Of a stretch of 6,330 bases of DNA, positions 5,299 to 6,330 are shown in pieces (the stretch's first letter is position 1; every line of letters starts with the position of its first letter). The translations under genes and the position numbers were made by a program. Source of the DNA: Anaerolineales bacterium (GTDB taxonomy: Bacteria; Chloroflexota; Anaerolineae; Anaerolineales; Villigracilaceae); assembly GCA_025938055.1 (NCBI GenBank), contig JAICQC010000272.1, positions 1-6,330 on the forward strand, written 5' to 3'. A model generated the notes under the pieces. That model was not told the DNA's origin and searched no databases. It saw only the letters and a list, made by a program, of their open reading frames with translations.

Positions 5299-6330
5299 TT
5301 GAGTAAATCTGTGAAGGTCGAACCCCCCATTCAGTGGATCAAAAATAAATTCAAGACAGCTTTTACAGCGGGCTCTCAGCTCGAGGAAATTCTGCCAGCC
5401 GACCTGCCGCGGAAGATCCGCGGTTTTCATCGCCAGCTCCCTGGCTACCGGATGAGTCCGCTCAAGGGACTCTCAAATCTTGCCGCAAAGCTCGGCTTGG
5501 GCGGGATCTGGGTCAAGGATGAGTCGGCTCGTCTCGATTTGCGCTCCTTCAAAGTGTTGGGAGGATCGTACGCGATCTACAAGCTCATCCAAAAGCGTCT
5601 GGGGATGGAAGATCAGGAGCTCTCCTTTGCCGATCTCACCAAAGGGGCCATCCGGGAAAAGCTGGGTGATATCACTTTCGCCGCCGCGACGGACGGGAAC
5701 CACGGGCGCGGGGTGGCATGGTCTGCCGCGCAGATGGGATTCAAATCTGTCATTTATGTCCACAGGCTAACGTCCCAGGGGCGCATCCGTGCCATTGAAC
5801 GCAGTGGCGCGCGTGTTGTGGTGGTGGAGGGGAACTACGACGATGCCGTCCGGCAGGTGTACCAGGACGCGCAGCGCAGCGGCTGGGAAGTGGTGTCGGA
5901 TACATCCTGGGAAGGTTACGAGGCTATCCCAAAATGGGTCATGCAAGGGTACACAACGATGCTCAGCGAAGCACAGGAACAACTGGCTGCTCAGGGGTTA
6001 AGCCATCCCACGCACATCTTTGTGCAGGCGGGAGTCGGTTCACTGGCTGCAGCGACCATCGGCTTTTACCACAACCTGTTTGGCGCGGACGGAATTCGCT
6101 CGTGTGTGATCGAGCCCACAAAAGCCGCATGCCTGTATCGATCCGCGCAGTCCGAGGATGGATTGCCTCATACCGTGGAAGGCGACCTTGATACGATCAT
6201 GGCGGGTCTTGCCTGCGGCGAGCCCAACCCGATTGCCTGGCAGATCCTCAAGGATCGAGCAGACTATTTCGCGATCTGCCCGGATTTTGTCGCCGCGATG
6301 GGGATGCGTGTCTACGGTATTCCGCTCCGA
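5299..6330 (+). CDS. dpaL: Diaminopropionate ammonia-lyase (3' end outside window)
   Basis: This is a PLP-dependent fold-type II enzyme expected to split 2,3-diaminopropionate (D and L forms) into pyruvate and ammonia. The open frame gives 344 residues to the window edge; E. coli YgeX/DpaL has about 398, so roughly 50 are missing. Motifs: KDES (73-76), the PLP-lysine segment RSFKVLGGSYA with Lys85 (YgeX Lys77), TDGNHGRG with Asp132 (YgeX Asp120), SDTSWEGY with Asp201 (YgeX Asp189), phosphate loop QAGVGS (243-248), and MAGLACGEPNP ending at 311. Both acid residues reported for the two isomers are kept. A stop at 5284-5286 limits the 5' end. I choose TTG 5299 because AAGGA (5288-5292) lies six bases before it. 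GTG 5311 is the alternative but lacks a ribosome site. YgeX has FGLNAFK where this protein has LDLRSFK. A threonine dehydratase is less likely given CGEPNP and WEGY. Confidence 0.9.
   Translation, partial: MSKSVKVEPPIQWIKNKFKTAFTAGSQLEEILPADLPRKIRGFHRQLPGYRMSPLKGLSNLAAKLGLGGIWVKDESARLDLRSFKVLGGSYAIYKLIQKRLGMEDQELSFADLTKGAIREKLGDITFAAATDGNHGRGVAWSAAQMGFKSVIYVHRLTSQGRIRAIERSGARVVVVEGNYDDAVRQVYQDAQRSGWEVVSDTSWEGYEAIPKWVMQGYTTMLSEAQEQLAAQGLSHPTHIFVQAGVGSLAAATIGFYHNLFGADGIRSCVIEPTKAACLYRSAQSEDGLPHTVEGDLDTIMAGLACGEPNPIAWQILKDRADYFAICPDFVAAMGMRVYGIPLR

Noticed and set aside
5473..5770. Overlapping 96-codon frames on both strands within dpaL
   Set aside because: Both overlap the frame encoding the PLP-lysine and TDGNHGRG motifs. 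The true frame has no stop before the window edge.
1..6330. tRNA, rRNA, CRISPR array, insertion sequence or attachment site
   Set aside because: I saw no cloverleaf-like intergenic sequence, regular repeat-spacer pattern, transposase motif or long terminal inverted repeat. The non-coding gaps are all about 205 bases or shorter.

Overview
The window is compact bacterial DNA, roughly 55% G+C by eye, with every supported gene on the + strand. It holds four complete genes and two partial genes at the edges. The protein families and their style (a GH38 alpha-mannosidase, a MoxR/DUF58/DUF4129 set, DUF2267 and a DpaL-type lyase) would suit a Chloroflexota bacterium of the Anaerolineae kind. That is an impression from family content only; there is no rRNA or marker gene here to prove it.

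Layout: 1-615 is the C-terminal end of a glycoside hydrolase family 38 alpha-mannosidase. A short gap with a consensus -10 box (652-657) follows. Then comes a tight three-gene unit: a MoxR-type AAA+ ATPase (694-1644), a DUF58 protein (1656-2858) and a large polytopic membrane protein ending in a DUF4129 domain (2855-4501). The first junction is 11 bases and the second is an ATGA start/stop overlap, so the three are almost surely co-transcribed and the last two translationally coupled. A gap of about 200 bases (4502-4705) with a weak hairpin leads to a small DUF2267 protein (4706-5104) that has a strong Shine-Dalgarno. A second gap of about 190 bases (5105-5298) contains a terminator-like hairpin, a nested dyad and an imperfect direct repeat. 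It precedes a PLP-dependent diaminopropionate ammonia-lyase (dpaL), which probably starts at TTG 5299 and runs off the right edge.

How the genes work together: the central cassette is a known but poorly understood type. The MoxR ATPase is expected to act as a chaperone-like motor on or with the membrane-anchored DUF58 (vWA-related) protein. The DUF4129 membrane protein is the third partner. In many genomes that third protein carries a transglutaminase-like core, but here it does not: it has a single cysteine, inside a membrane segment. The flanking mannosidase, DUF2267 and lyase genes look like separate transcription units with no obvious functional link to the cassette.

I see no mobile element, CRISPR array, tRNA or rRNA. 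The most useful leads are the transglutaminase-less form of the cassette and the repeat/dyad-rich leader of dpaL.
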